The notes under the pieces were generated by a model. It had not been told where the DNA came from and ran no database searches. It saw nothing but the letters and a program-made list of their open reading frames with translations. A stretch of 64,000 nt of DNA from Heterobasidion occidentale. Taxonomy: Eukaryota; Basidiomycota; Agaricomycetes; Russulales; Bondarzewiaceae. A program made the position numbers and the translations under genes. Positions 44,164 to 55,936 of this stretch are shown in pieces (position 1 is the first letter of the stretch; each line of letters begins with the position of its first letter). The DNA lies in assembly GCA_039111635.1 (NCBI GenBank), contig JBCAQO010000004.1:186001-250000 (forward strand), in the 5' to 3' direction.

Positions 44164-45425
44164 ATGTCATCTTTTGCCTTGCCTGCGCGTCAAGTCACCT
44201 TTGGTGGCCGTTCTCAGTACCAGCCTCAGCAGTACGCTCAGCAGCAGCAGCAACAACAACAACAGCAACAGCAGCAGGCCCAGCAGCAGCAGCACAGCAC
44301 GCGTCTGCTCATGGCCTTGCTCTCCCTACAGGGCCTAATCCTTACTTAGCGGGGCCGTCGCTCGCTCTGCCAGGTCCAGGTCCAGTCACGCCTGCCACTA
44401 CGTTCCAAGCAGCACTCACTGCGCCACAAATCCTCTCGAAAACGCACTCCCAATCTCCGCCTATAGTCGCGTCCCCCTCACACCTACCAAACGGCAATGC
44501 CCTCGCAGGTCCATCGACTCCGAGCGCTGTTGTACCCGCTACTCCCGTGCCTCTCACCCTCGAGCAGCAGCACATCACCGCTGTTGAGGGTATCGTGCCC
44601 ACCCTTCAGAACATTGTGGCAACAGTCAATCTTGACTGCCGCCTTGACCTCAAGACGATTGCACTGCACGCTCGGAACGCCGAGTACAATCCTAAGGTTG
44701 GTACACCCGTTCTCCTGATATATTCTACCCACTCGCGTTGGCGGTGGGGGTGTGTATGAGCGAGAATGCTACCCTGCTTGCTTCCGTGTTTTAGCGTTTC
44801 GCGGCCGTCATCATGCGCATTCGCGACCCGAAGACGACCGCGCTCATCTTCGCGTCGGGCAAGATGGTCGTCACGGGTGCGAAGTCTGAAGACGACTCGC
44901 GTCTCGCGTCTCGGAAGTACGCTCGCATCGTACAGAAACTTGGCTTCGACGCCAAGTTTTCCGAGTTTAAGATACAGAATATCGTCGGTAGCTGTGACGT
45001 CAAATTCCCGATCCGTTTGGAGGGTCTTGCGTACAGTCACGGACAGTTCAGCAGTTATGAGCCAGAGGTACGTCATTATCGCGTTGCCTTGTTGCGTGGT
45101 TTTTACAAAACTCCTTCAGCTCTTCCCTGGTCTCATCTACCGCATGATCAAGCCGAAGGTCGTGCTCCTGATCTTTGTATCAGGCAAGATTGTGTTGACT
45201 GGTGCAAAGGTGAACGCTCGTTTTTTATTCTCATTTTCTTGGCGTTCCCCACATTGGATGAGTTCTTGAGCTTTTGGCCAAGATCGCCGACCTTGATCCT
45301 TTGACGTTACGCATCTGGTATCAAACAGTTGCTGACGTCTTACTCGCCACGAATAGGTCCGAGAAGAGATCTACACGGCATTCAACACGATCTACACTGT
45401 GCTTTGCGAGTTCCGCAAGCCGTGA
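44164..45425 (+). CDS. TBP: TATA-binding protein, with a frame break in its Q-rich N-terminus
   Basis: Universal initiation factor for RNA polymerases I, II and III. Exons are 44164-44696, 44795-45067, 45120-45209 and 45357-45425. The C-terminal saddle (about 180 residues) is complete: [100 protein letters not shown] and an ending [19 protein letters not shown]. The N-terminus is glutamine-rich (CAA/CAG run, about 44243-44294). Downstream of this run the frame with the start codon ends at TAG (44347-44349), while the frame leading to the saddle reads [20 protein letters not shown]. One missing base in the CAG run would give 321 residues. A 29-nt GT...AG excision (44304-44332) would give 311. 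Confidence 0.93.
44243..44294 (+). repeat. CAG/CAA trinucleotide run in TBP
   Basis: A near-continuous CAG/CAA run encoding about 16-17 glutamines with one alanine. Such runs vary in length between strains and are prone to base-calling slips. The TBP frame problem lies at or just after it. Confidence 0.85.
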
Positions 45426-46143
45426 TCGTCGTTGGCGTCTCCTCTATCTCCCTGCCCGTGTCGATCGATTACGCCTCCAGACGAGCGTCGTCGCGTACAG
45501 CCGTGGCTGGTCGCTGATCGCACGAGAGCTTGAAAATATATGTGGTGTGGCGGTGGCAGAGTGGCGAGTGTCGGTCTCTACACGGACATGTTCTGCCCCT
45601 GCCGTGGAACCTTTATGTCCTCCCACACTTCTTTCCTACATTATCTCCCCGTATACACAATCATAGTCCTCGCTGTTCTGGTTTGTCACGATCTGGTTGT
45701 CGTTGTTGTTCTTTCTGTTTTACCCTTTACCCATGCAAGCACCACATCCTCCCCACCCATTCATCCAACCACTGCAATTACGATACGATACGACCGGTAT
45801 TACTCACAGGTTTGTTTTTACGCTTTCTGTCAATTACTTATTCGTTAGGGCAATGTATATTAGTCAAAACATCAATTGCCGCGAAAACGTAAAATCTTTT
45901 TGCACATTTCAGTGTCAAGTACGTCCGCTTGAGTGAATAATCCATGGTCTACACGGACCTACAAGCGCGCTTTCCTGTGAACACCCCATCAGGACGACAA
46001 GGGCCAAAACGAATTTAATATAACCATTAAAGACCACTGTAGTACCGGAGCATATTACAGACATCAAGACGAACATGATACGTGAGGAAAGATCGGCAAT
46101 GCACATGGAGTAAATCAGACACAGACTCGCGAAACCCCGGCCT
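45426..46143. other. intergenic between convergent genes
   Basis: The TBP 3' UTR and the 3' side of the next minus-strand gene. Nothing else recognised. Confidence 0.4.
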
Positions 46144-47455
46144 TCAAGCCATGCCCACCAGCTTCAGGACCTTGTCCCAAAACTTCACCTGGCCAGGCAT
46201 GTACACTTCCCTCTCATTCTCCGTGAAATGAATGGCAAGGTAGTTCCGCGCGTACTGGCAGTTCTTCGCGCCGAGGCCTGCGTCTCCGGCGCTGCTCTCG
46301 AGGGCGGTGAGGGCCGAGAGCACCTCGCGGAGGCCGGTCAGGATGCACGCCGTGGCGACCTCCTTCAGCTTGAGCTCGGGGAGGTCGCGCTCGGGGATGC
46401 CGGTGATGTGCGCGACGAGGGCGCGGACCGCGCTGGAGCGCTTGGAGAGGTCGGTTCTGGTCTTGATACGCTGGCCGAGGCCGAAGGGGAGATTCTGGGT
46501 ACGAAGGAGGGGGCGGTAAGTTTGTTAGGTGAGAGGGAGAAAGGTAGAAAGGAAAAGCGGGCTAGGTGGATGTGTTTGCTCACCTCCCATTTGGATTTGA
46601 GGCCAGCTTTGCTGAAATTCTGGCAGAATAGGCTGACGCGGTCAACCGCGGTGTGGACAGCCTTGACTGTAAGAAAAGCGCGAGTCAGCAAACGTGACCA
46701 TCGACGGACATCTAAGCAAACGGATGTTTAAACACAGGATCTGGGACACTCACGCCTCAGCCACGCAGCGTGTCGCATGTTGACGTGCCGCATGAACAGC
46801 CCGAGCACTTGTCCCCGCATCTCCTTCGGGACTAAGTTGTACTCCCTGCGCATCTGCTTGACGCGCGTGCCCGCGATGATGGCGATGAACGAGTTCTGCG
46901 AGCTCTTGAAGAACGCGTTCTCCTCTGCGATGCAGCCAAGCACGGAGAGCCACAGCTTTACGACCGGGGCGGAAGGGCGGCGGAAGAGCTCCGCGGACAG
47001 CTTCGCAAACGCGGCGGGGGTGTCGTGCGCGACGCTCGACAGGCGGCGGAAGATGGGCTTTGTCTCCTTGTACTTCACGACCGCTCTGGAAGCGAGGTGA
47101 GCGGTGAGCCGCGAGCGTTATCTAGGTGGCAAATGAGCACCCACTTTGTTTTTCCATCGCCTGCGGCGTGCAAGCCGTACAGAGCGCACAGGATGTCGAG
47201 TGTGTTGCGACGGAACTCCTTAGACGCATTGAGCAGCGTCATGATTGCATCCCAATTCTTCGCGAGCTCTGGGAGGAGAACAAGGTCGAAGAGGAATTCG
47301 CCGACCACGAGCCCGGCGACTTTCGGTAGGAGCTCCAAGGGAAAGGCGACGGTCCTCTTTTTGCGCGCCATGAGCGCCGTCGACGCACCCGAGATGATCA
47401 AAGAAGTCGCAACGGAGGCGATCTTGGCAGCGAGGAGGACGCCCGCGACTGACAT
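46144..47455 (-). CDS. conserved-looking membrane-associated protein, unknown function
   Basis: Not recognised. Exons on the minus strand are 47145-47455, 46754-47085, 46584-46666 and 46144-46494, giving 358 residues, and all phases close. The N-terminus has a hydrophobic alanine/leucine-rich segment (AGVLLAAKIASVATSLIIS) and a second one at LPKVAGLVVGEFLFDLVLL. The remainder is largely helical and basic (FFKSSQNSFIAIIAG, MRHVNMRHAAWL, SLFCQNFSKAGLKSKWE), and the protein ends KVLKLVGMA. Strong codon bias and regular introns argue for a real gene. The two N-terminal segments suggest mitochondrial or ER membrane association. This is inference. Confidence 0.72.
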
Positions 47456-48200
47456 TTTGGTTTCGCTTTAGACGTGGACGTTCAGCTTGGACAGCGATGC
47501 GGCAGAGAGGGGCGAGGAAGGAGGACGGCGAACAGTGGTGGCAGATCTCGTCCCGGCCTAAATAGTAAATGGGGGTGGGTGGAGTGGAGGCCCGACCGGC
47601 AAACTTTAAAAGACGCTGTTTGCCACATTTGTGGCCAACATCCTTTGTGGTCGCATCGATCACCTCTCCCAAGATTGGAACACATGAGAGGACGAAACAT
47701 GGCACTTCGAAACCGAGCATGACGTGGTTTACCTATGTTCACCATTGTATTATCTGCTGTAAGCATTCAGTCGTCCCGCATGAAGATTTTCTCCCTCAAG
47801 TATTCACCATTGAGCAAGACGATACCACCGTGCAAGGACTGTCAATCGCGAATTGCTGTCATAGCTGCAGTTCACGTATACTTGAACAGATTAGGCGAGC
47901 GTTGCATGAACCGCGCGCTAAAGATGATGTATTATTAGCAAAGCGTCCTTCAAAAGTTTGAAACACAAACCAATCATCCTCACGTTCCAGTTTTCTTCGG
48001 GGCTGCGGGCGGTAAGTACTGAAAGAAAGAAAGAAAAAACAAGGAAGCGCCAAGGCGTGAAACGTTCTCCCAGCCAAGTGTCATGAAAAACTAGACTTGC
48101 ATAGTGCAAAGATTAAAGATAGGCAGAATGTAATCGAGAGGAGCCGCTCTCCCCACACAAGAAGAAGGAATACAACATGATCGAGACTTGACGCGATAAT
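47456..48200. other. intergenic, no gene recognised
   Basis: Upstream of the 46144-47455 gene and downstream of the next minus-strand gene. Nothing seen. Confidence 0.4.
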
Positions 48201-49482
48201 TTAGTCGGAAATAAAATGCCCGTACAGACCATCCCGCTCGAAGTCAAAATTCTCGTCGAAATACAACGCCCTGTCGTCCGGGGAAAACAACGGCCTGATG
48301 CAGCATCGCAAAAGTTTCGAAAGGAGGGCTCCGAATTCGCCAGAGGGACCGCTGCGCAGGTAGCGGAGGGTGGTAAAGAACCATACGCGCCCAAGCTCCT
48401 CTTTCGTGACGGAGGGCAGCTGTTTCCGCTCTACCTCAAAGAAAGTGGAGAGCATATCGTGGATACGCACGTACGCAGGGATCTGTGACTGCGGCGGGAA
48501 AGGTACGGTAGTCGCCAGCATGTGAGGAGGAATAGGCTAGAATATGCACAATGAAGTAAGATTGAACGATGCAAAATAAAAGTAGAGATAGAATACGCTG
48601 AAATAAGGAAGAGCATACCTGAGCGAGATCAAGCATATGACGCAGTTCCTCGATGAAACTGATCTGTTGGAAGAAAGGGCGAACAGTAAGCTCAATCGCG
48701 AGCACTGAAAAAAATCTGTATCAGTAATCCGAGGAGACAGCAATGACGCAGCTTCATCTCACTTCTTTGCCATACCCCAAGCCGTTCAACGAGCTGCTCC
48801 ACCACGCGACCGAGCAGCGCGCCGCGAACAACAGCGTGCACTGCCATATAGTCATCGCGAAATGTACGCAGTTGCTCGAGGACATATGTAGTCTCGCGGA
48901 TGCGTATGCAGCGCATGCCGCGCTTCACGAAAGCCTGTGTGCGCGCAAAATTCTGAAGGACGAAACCGGCCATGCGAGGGAAGCGGGTGATAGGTCGCCG
49001 AATGGCACGATCGTCAAGGAATTTGGGTTTCGGAAGTGTAAAGGCTGCTTGCGGTGTACAGTATGCGAGCCTAGACAGTTTGCGCAGTGGAGATAATACG
49101 GGAAAATAATTGGCCATCCGAGGAACTCTGTACATGGGGGCAGAATTGTAGGGCCGGGAACGCTGCGACATAGTGGAGACAGACCTGTCCTTATCATTAA
49201 TAAACGTCTCCTTGTCCAAAAGCCCAGGAGTTTCATGGTGCACGACCTGATCTGAGACGTGGACTGCAGTAGGACGGTGACCCCATCCCACTCCAAGATA
49301 CTATGTGGAGAAATCAATAAGTCTGTGAGGTAGTCGCTCAGGGCGAGCGTCGTGATCTCGTAGATCAGCTCTGTAGGGAGAAGAGGAGCGCCGGGAAAGA
49401 CCAGTACGCAATCAGAGGCAGCCTTGTTGCGAGACCGTGCAGATGAGTAGCTGCAATGCGTTATCCGTCGTGTCTTCGACAT
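48201..49482 (-). CDS. hypothetical protein of a mushroom family, function unknown
   Basis: Exons on the minus strand are 49247-49482, 48763-49184, 48619-48704 and 48201-48536, giving 359 residues with all phases closed. The N-terminal part LLPTELIYEITTLALSDYL resembles the first helices of an F-box or of a mushroom-specific family that begins LP.ELIYEI, followed by WDGVTVLLQSTSQIR. The first intron (62 bp, donor GTCGTG) is uncertain: its removed sequence could encode CTMKLLGF, similar to what I expect after QIR. In that case the gene would have a one-base break at a run of four A (49218-49221) instead. The C-terminus contains EVERKQLPSVTKEELG and CCIRPLFSPDDRALYF. Confidence 0.5.
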
Positions 49483-49957
49483 CTATAAGAGCGTGCAAAA
49501 AAGAAAGACGGAGCGAAGGAAAGGAGGGTGGGAGGGCGCGGTGATGGGCGCACAGTGAAGTGCTGAAGGCTTGAAGGTGGCCCTCAGCGACTCGGATGCC
49601 AAGCGGGCGCCGTGGCCAGACGATTGACCACCACGTGAGCCGCCGCATCCCCTCCATCTTGTTCTTCACGGCGCCCAGAGACGCCAAATCAATCAGATAC
49701 AGCTATAACACCCGGCTCATCTGATGAGCGGCGTACGAGTGAGTATGCGAAGCCAGAAACGTCGGATTCACACGCAGGTCGACTACGGCTGTGAGGTCAT
49801 GCATCATGATGTAGGTCTATACATCACCCAAAACAGCACCCAAAACTAGAGCGCACGATCGTAAATTATACAAGCTACCAGAGAAATGACAAGAGATAGA
49901 GACAAGCTAGTGATGAACGAACGGAACAAAAAGGAAAAAGAAAAAGAAAAGGCCGTT
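49483..49957. other. intergenic, no gene recognised
   Basis: A minus-strand frame continues upstream of 49482 but has no motif. The rest is the 3' side of the SCAP gene. Confidence 0.35.
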
Positions 49958-52900
49958 TCATGCTCGGTCCTTCTCGGTCAGTCTGCTCGCCAATCGCATA
50001 GACAGGGTGCGCTCTAGATCACTGCACGGCGCGATAGACAACAGGCCCACGGTGTTGCCAAAACCAGCCAAGCAATACGAGTATCCGCTCACGAACGGCG
50101 ATACGCGTGTGAACGGAAGTCGCGGTATGGTGTCGCGGGCGCGACTCGAACGGTCAGAGGAAAACGAAGGCCGCCGGCTTGGCGTATGCGACGTCGAAGG
50201 CGTCACCGTCGCACTTGAGCGGTCGCGGTCGTGGTCGTGATGCTCCAAGGCCGCGAGAGGAGAGACGTGGAAGCGCGTCGTCGAAGGGTCGAACGTCCAT
50301 ACTTCCCATCGTTCTAATGCCGAGGCGCTAAGGCCCCTGTGGGTATCTTGAGGTAGGTGCGGCCGCCCAGACCCTCCTCTTGTAGTTGGCATCCTTGGCT
50401 TCCGGCGCACGCCCACAATGCGATCGTCCACCACATCCCAGCTCCCCCTCTCAAACGTCGCGTCCGCCGTTCTCACCACCACCAGATCTCTCAGCTTCGA
50501 CAGCGATGACCCGTCCAACGGCGACACGTCCAGCGGCCCTACGGCCATCTCGCTCTCCTCGTTGTCGAAGGAGACCGGAAGAGCATCCAGATGCCGTCGG
50601 AAGTCCTTCTCCGACCCCCGGCGCTTGAGAACGCCGTGTCCTGATATTGGATAGGCGGGTTTCTGCGCATCTGGTGTCTGGTTCTCCGAGATGGACGAAT
50701 GCCGCGAGCGCGAGAGCCCGCTGGAGGTTGAAGCGAAACTGGTGCTCCGCGAGCGCCTTCCTCGCCCCGTATTCCAGGACGGCTGCACCTGGGGTTGATT
50801 GTGCGTGCACGTACATCGGCGGGTATCGGTGGACATATATACGCGATAGAACACGACGTTGTGGCCGACCGAGAACGACACGGTGAAGCTGTCCATGGGC
50901 AGCTCGCCACAATGCGGGCAGGATTTACAGTAGACCGGACAGATGCGGAGGTTGTTGATCTGTCCATGTACATCGTCGAGCACAGAGATGCATTCGCCCG
51001 TCTCGCCGTCCCACAGCGATACCACACCGGCCTGCGTCGCAGCACCGATGATGAGATGTCGCGTATCGCCCGACTTGACGCAGCTCGCGTACACCTTCGT
51101 GACATAGTCCGCCGGATTGCCTGCTTGAAGACGGCAGTCTGCACACAGAGGCAGCGTGGCCGAAGACGTGATCTCGGACAACTCAACCGTCCCGTCGCCC
51201 ATCGAGAACGCGGCGATAAGTCGGTCGGTATCTGGGAGGCGAAGAAGCGACGAGGAGATGACAAGCCCCGGCCGCGACGGGAGGATCTTCAACGGGCTCT
51301 CTGGCGAACTCGTGTCCCATTTCGCGATCATGCCGTTCTCATAGGACGCGGCGATGATCGCGGGCGTCTCCGGAGGCACGAGAGAGCCGATACGGCCAGG
51401 CGTGATGGTGCCCGAAGAGAGCGTGTTGAGAAACTGGAGATCGACGATCGCGGACGAAGTAGTCTGCAAGACAAGGTGCGGCAGTGACCTAATTGTCCCG
51501 TACCCGATTGCCCAGAGCGCAATGACGCCTGCACCGGTCCCGACTGCACAGAATGTGCCTGTGTCGTTGACTGCTAGCGCGGTGATAGCAGATGCGGCTT
51601 TAGATGTGCTCGCGCTGCCTAGGAGCACATCCGTCGCATCGATCGACGTGTGGGATTGCTTGTCCGAAAACCACAGCACGATCTCGTTTTCCAGACCCAC
51701 CGTGGCTACCATGCTCCCATCCTTGTTCGCCGCGATCAGCTCCACATCTGTAGACAGCGCACGCGGTAATGTTGTGAACGATATGGTGTCTTCCACGGCG
51801 TCCTCCTCCGCTTTGTCTTTCAGATCAGGCTCTGAGCGATTTCGTTGCGCCTCTAGTCGCTCGGCATCCTTAAGGAGGTAGAGCAAGAGACCATATAAAA
51901 GCCCGACTGTAGCAGTGATTGGTAGAATCACGATACGGACCATCCAGGTGATGGTTCGTATAATTCGTGACGTCGTCAGTCTATGTCGATAAGTGAGTGG
52001 AGGACGCAACTGCTGGTCAGATGTTTGACTCGCGTCGGCCGGGTAAAACATAAGAATGGTGGGTGATTCGAGGCGGAGATGAACGAGCGGGTCTTCGGCT
52101 GCACCGAGCATGCGCCATGTACGCCATGCAGGAGAATTTGTCTGCAACGCATCCTGAATTGTGTTGTTATGCCGCGAGAGCGCACTGCCGCGACTGAGGG
52201 GAAGCCGTGGATCTTCCTTCGTCCGCACGGCAGGGTAGGTCGTAAAATATAGAGTCGCTGCCGTCGCGAGTAGCTGGTCGCGGACGAAGTGAGGTGGTGC
52301 TGGAGACGCGTGTAGAAGGGACTTACTACTACCAGGCTAACATTCTTTGCAGCTCGACCTTGCAGCATGCCCCTGACCGAAGCCATGACATTCATCCATG
52401 CAGAACTCGGCCGCGACTTCGGCGGTCTGGTATCCGACACAGGAACAGCGGGGGCCAAGCTCGCATCCTGCTGCAACAACTCTTCCAACTCCAGACGCTG
52501 CAAATCGATGGACAGGACTGCAACGAAGAATGTGTGAACCAGGAACCAATGCGCGACGAGGACGACGATGGCGAACGCGCAAAATTGGCGTATGGCACCG
52601 TGGGAGAAGAAGGCGATGACCCCTAGAATGATGTTGTACGTGAGCACTTTGAGCGAGTTGGAGGTGCCGGCGCGGCTAAGCCCTTCAGCGATGCGTTCTT
52701 TGACGGGCAAGGCAACCGAGGTTCTGACGACAGCCTCCACCTGACGACGACCACGGCATTAGTTGAAAAGACGAAACTGGAGCCACAAGAGCGTACCAAT
52801 CTGAACATATTTTCAGACCCGATGAAAATTACAACGAGGGGAAATAATTCCCTTCAAACAGGAGCCCCCTTAGTGAGCTTCAAATCTGTGAAGGAAGCGA

Positions 52901-54092
52901 CGCACCAGGGGACCATTGTGACCTTAAAACCGGCCAGAGCGCATACGCTGAGACTAGTGATGGTACTTACCAACAGCTCGACAACGCCTGTCAGAATGAG
53001 ACCGATACGATTGTGTACAGGAAGCCCTGTTCGCATAGACGACATGAAAAGGGCAGCGAAGACAAGATATGCGAAATAGAGGAAGCTTGTTAGGAGGGAA
53101 GACCCAGATGAGGAAGATGGGTTGGTTTTGTACTGGAAACTCAGATCAAATATGGCTCTCAGCGTGTGAGAGGATGAACACGGACCTCAAGAGCGATGAG
53201 TTTTGGCTCCTGCGCCTCCGTCATCAGCTCTGCATGCGTCTTCGCAGCACTCTCCAAGATCTCCAGCCAAGCGAGATGTCCAGAATTGCCAAGACAATCT
53301 GTTTCCGGAAAGAAATACGTGAGAACAAGGAACATAGCGAAATTGACTTTTGACGTCGAATATTCGTCCATTTCACGTCCCGCCAGCACCATCTGAGGCA
53401 GAATCGGCACGCCGGCAATAGATACATTATTTGACAAATTGAGCACTTCAAGGACGTCTTGGTTATACATGAGTAATTTCTCGTCGTGGCGCCAGAATTC
53501 CAGCGGGCTTGTGACAAGACATTTCCGGTCCGGGCCCCTGAGACAGGGGATGTGCTGGGCGGTTAGCTGCTGCGTAATCCGACGCTCGAGGTTCAGTGTC
53601 GACAGAAGAATCTGGTGGTTGAGAGCACCGGTGTCCTCGATACCGGAGCTATGAATCAGTACGCGTTCGACTCGCAAGGTCTGCTCGACGCCGCACCGAG
53701 CGCGCGCAACGGAGTCCTCCCGGACATGGAGGTTGACATGGCCAGACCAGACATTCCATAGATCATGCTGTGCATAGTAGCCCGAGATCGCATTCGCGGC
53801 AATGAAAGGGTCAAGGATTTGAGAGGAGAAGTGAGCGAGAAAGCGCGGTTGAGACGAGGAGTATATAGCGAGGGCGGGGTAAAAGAGGGATGTAATGACA
53901 ATAGCAGAGATGAGGATGACTCGGATTTGATGCGTCGCGCAGTGACTTCGGCACATCACAAATTGGGAAATTTCAGTAAGAGATCGACGGACAAAGTAAG
54001 GAAGTCGCGAAGACGCACATTCCGAAACGGTGAAAGAACCGATGGCCCAGGGTGCGTGCGCGCTGCATGAGGGGGTTCCCGAGCGCATCCAT
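49958..54092 (-). CDS. SCP1: SREBP cleavage-activating protein (SCAP/Scp1), sterol sensor
   Basis: ER membrane protein that escorts SREBP to the Golgi when sterol (in fungi also oxygen) is low. Exons on the minus strand are 54019-54092, 53186-53945, 52906-53132, 52797-52851, 52327-52740 and 49958-52273, giving 1281 residues, near the human 1279. The first membrane helix follows HCATHQIRVI. A lumenal loop of about 220 residues comes next. The sterol-sensing domain starts near residue 280 and includes LTGVVELLVSTITSLSVCAL, GFKVTMVPW, VKERIAEGLSRAGTSN and YNIILGVIAFFSHGAIRQF. The cytoplasmic half carries WD40-type repeats (for example SMVATVGLENEIVLWF and GVVSLWDGETGECISVL) and a serine-rich insert. 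Two 53-bp introns explain what look like frame slips. It is divergent from PDX1. Confidence 0.93.
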
Positions 54093-54602
54093 CTCGACCT
54101 TATCCTTCGTGGCTATGTATATATGACAACGACGAATGCGAAATCGAACGATAGCGTGACGCGCAGTGCAGACAGGCGCTCAGTGACGTGCAAAGATGCA
54201 GAAGAATGCAATGGCAGTTGGCGGTGATCCCAAGCAGTGTGATCGAGGTCAGAGTCAAAGCAGTTATGAAGGCCGGATCATGACACGTATTTAGACTGTA
54301 TCTAGAGAGAAATTAGCCGTGTGCACAGAGGAAACAGAAGAAAACGCAGACGTTGCATGGCAGATGCCTCGCGGTGGTTTGGTGCAAGCGCGTAACGGCG
54401 AGCGGCGAGCGCTGCCTCCGCCCGTCGCCGCGGTTCGCACTCCATTTGGAACCGTGGGAATTGCTCGCCGTCGGAGGTCTATCGGTCCGGGGACCCGGCG
54501 CTCTCCGTCCGTTCCCCAATCCCGCGTCAGTCGTGGATTTTGCACACTTGAGCGCCGTCGACAGCGGGCACAACTCCTTTCCCGCCACCACCCACGACTG
54601 CC
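54093..54602. promoter_or_regulatory. divergent promoter region, SCAP / PDX1
   Basis: 510 bp between divergent start codons. No TATA box recognised. Plus-strand open frames here are chance readings of the PDX1 leader. Confidence 0.4.
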
Positions 54603-55797
54603 ATGGCCATCTCGTCAATAATGTCACGCGCAGCATCGACTCTTGCACGCTCTGCCACTTCTCAGAGATGTGCGTATCCGTTTCTTACCTGGCAGTGCTT
54701 ATGAATGCACAGTGACCGAATTCCGTTGGGGTGTGTGTAGGGTTGCATTCGACGTCTGCGCGCCGGGCAATCACCAATTTCGAGATGCCTGCGATGTCGC
54801 CGACGATGAACGAGGGCGGAATCTCTTCGTGGAAGAAGAAAGAGGGCGAATCGTTCATCGCGGGCGATGTCCTGCTCGAGATCGTGCGTCTCTCTTTTAT
54901 ACGATGAATGGTACACTGACAGTGCATGGTATTCACGTCATATTAGGAAACGGACAAAGCTACCATTGACGTTGAGGCACAGGAGGACGGTGTGATGGGC
55001 AAAATCATCGTACGCTCAACATTCATGTATCTTGCAATGCAGGAATGGAGTTCATGACTGAGTGCGCGTAGGCTCCCGATGGTGCGAAGAACATCCCAGT
55101 TGGCCAACTCATTGCCCTCCTGGCAGAAGAGGGTGACGACATTTCTAACCTGGAGATTCCAAAGCCCAAACCCGCAGCCGCAAAGCCTGACGAGACACCC
55201 AAGTCCGAAGCTGCACCTCCGCCTCCTCCGCCATCTCCAGCGCCGCCTCGTCCCGCGAAACACATAGAGCACTCGCGTCCCCTCTTCCCTTCCGTTTCTC
55301 GCCTCCTCCAGGAGCACGATATCCCTGATCTAGAGAAGATCAAGGGTACGGGTGTTCGCGGCATGTTGACAAAGGGCGATGTCCTGGCATATCTAGGCAA
55401 GGCGTCCAGCCCCACGGGCACTTTCAAGGAAGCTGAAAAGACGGTCGAGGCGCCCAAAAAGGTTGAGGCTGAGGTACGCGCGCCACATCTCTGCGACAGA
55501 ATTTCTTTTCAAGTATATTGTGCAGCCTTTGGACGGTGGTGCGATCCGCCGACTTATCGTCGGTAACTTCTACCAATCGTCAGTCAAAGTGAGGGCATCA
55601 GCAGGTCAGTACTCTGTTGCCTTGTCGTGTCTTCGTGCATATACTGACGCCTATCACCTCCAGCCCCAAAACTGTCAGCCGACTTCGACTCAATCATATC
55701 TGACTACCTCCCTTCATCTACTCTGCCATCTTCGCAACGTGCTGAACCACGAAAGCCCCAGAGTACCTCTGCGAGCTTCCTCGATGGGCTGATCTAG
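54603..55797 (+). CDS. PDX1: pyruvate dehydrogenase complex protein X (E3-binding protein)
   Basis: Anchors dihydrolipoamide dehydrogenase (E3) to the mitochondrial pyruvate dehydrogenase core. Exons are 54603-54669, 54741-54883, 54947-55009, 55072-55473, 55526-55604 and 55664-55797, giving 295 residues. Seen: an Arg/Ser/Ala-rich presequence ([18 protein letters not shown]), a lipoyl domain ([18 protein letters not shown]) with the lipoyl lysine in ETDKAT, a Pro/Ala-rich linker, a peripheral-subunit-binding domain ([36 protein letters not shown]) and a short C-terminal part. The acetyltransferase domain is absent, so this is protein X and not E2. Confidence 0.93.
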
Positions 55798-55936
55798 ACC
55801 ACAGTCTACGTTGAGCTCCGCATGCTTTCCGGTTCTTGTATAGAGACATCTCTGCTTAATAGATTTTTACAGACAGCGATACACAGCTGGAATTATCGAT
55901 ACAAAGGTAAGTCCGCGCAGTGCGGACGAGCGGTGC

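Noticed and set aside
52274..53185. Two apparent frameshifts in SCAP
   Set aside because: Introns of 53 bp at 52274-52326 and 53133-53185 restore phase and give the family length, so no break exists.
54319..54621. 100-codon plus-strand frame before PDX1
   Set aside because: It lies in the SCAP/PDX1 intergenic region and is out of frame with the PDX1 presequence; no motif.
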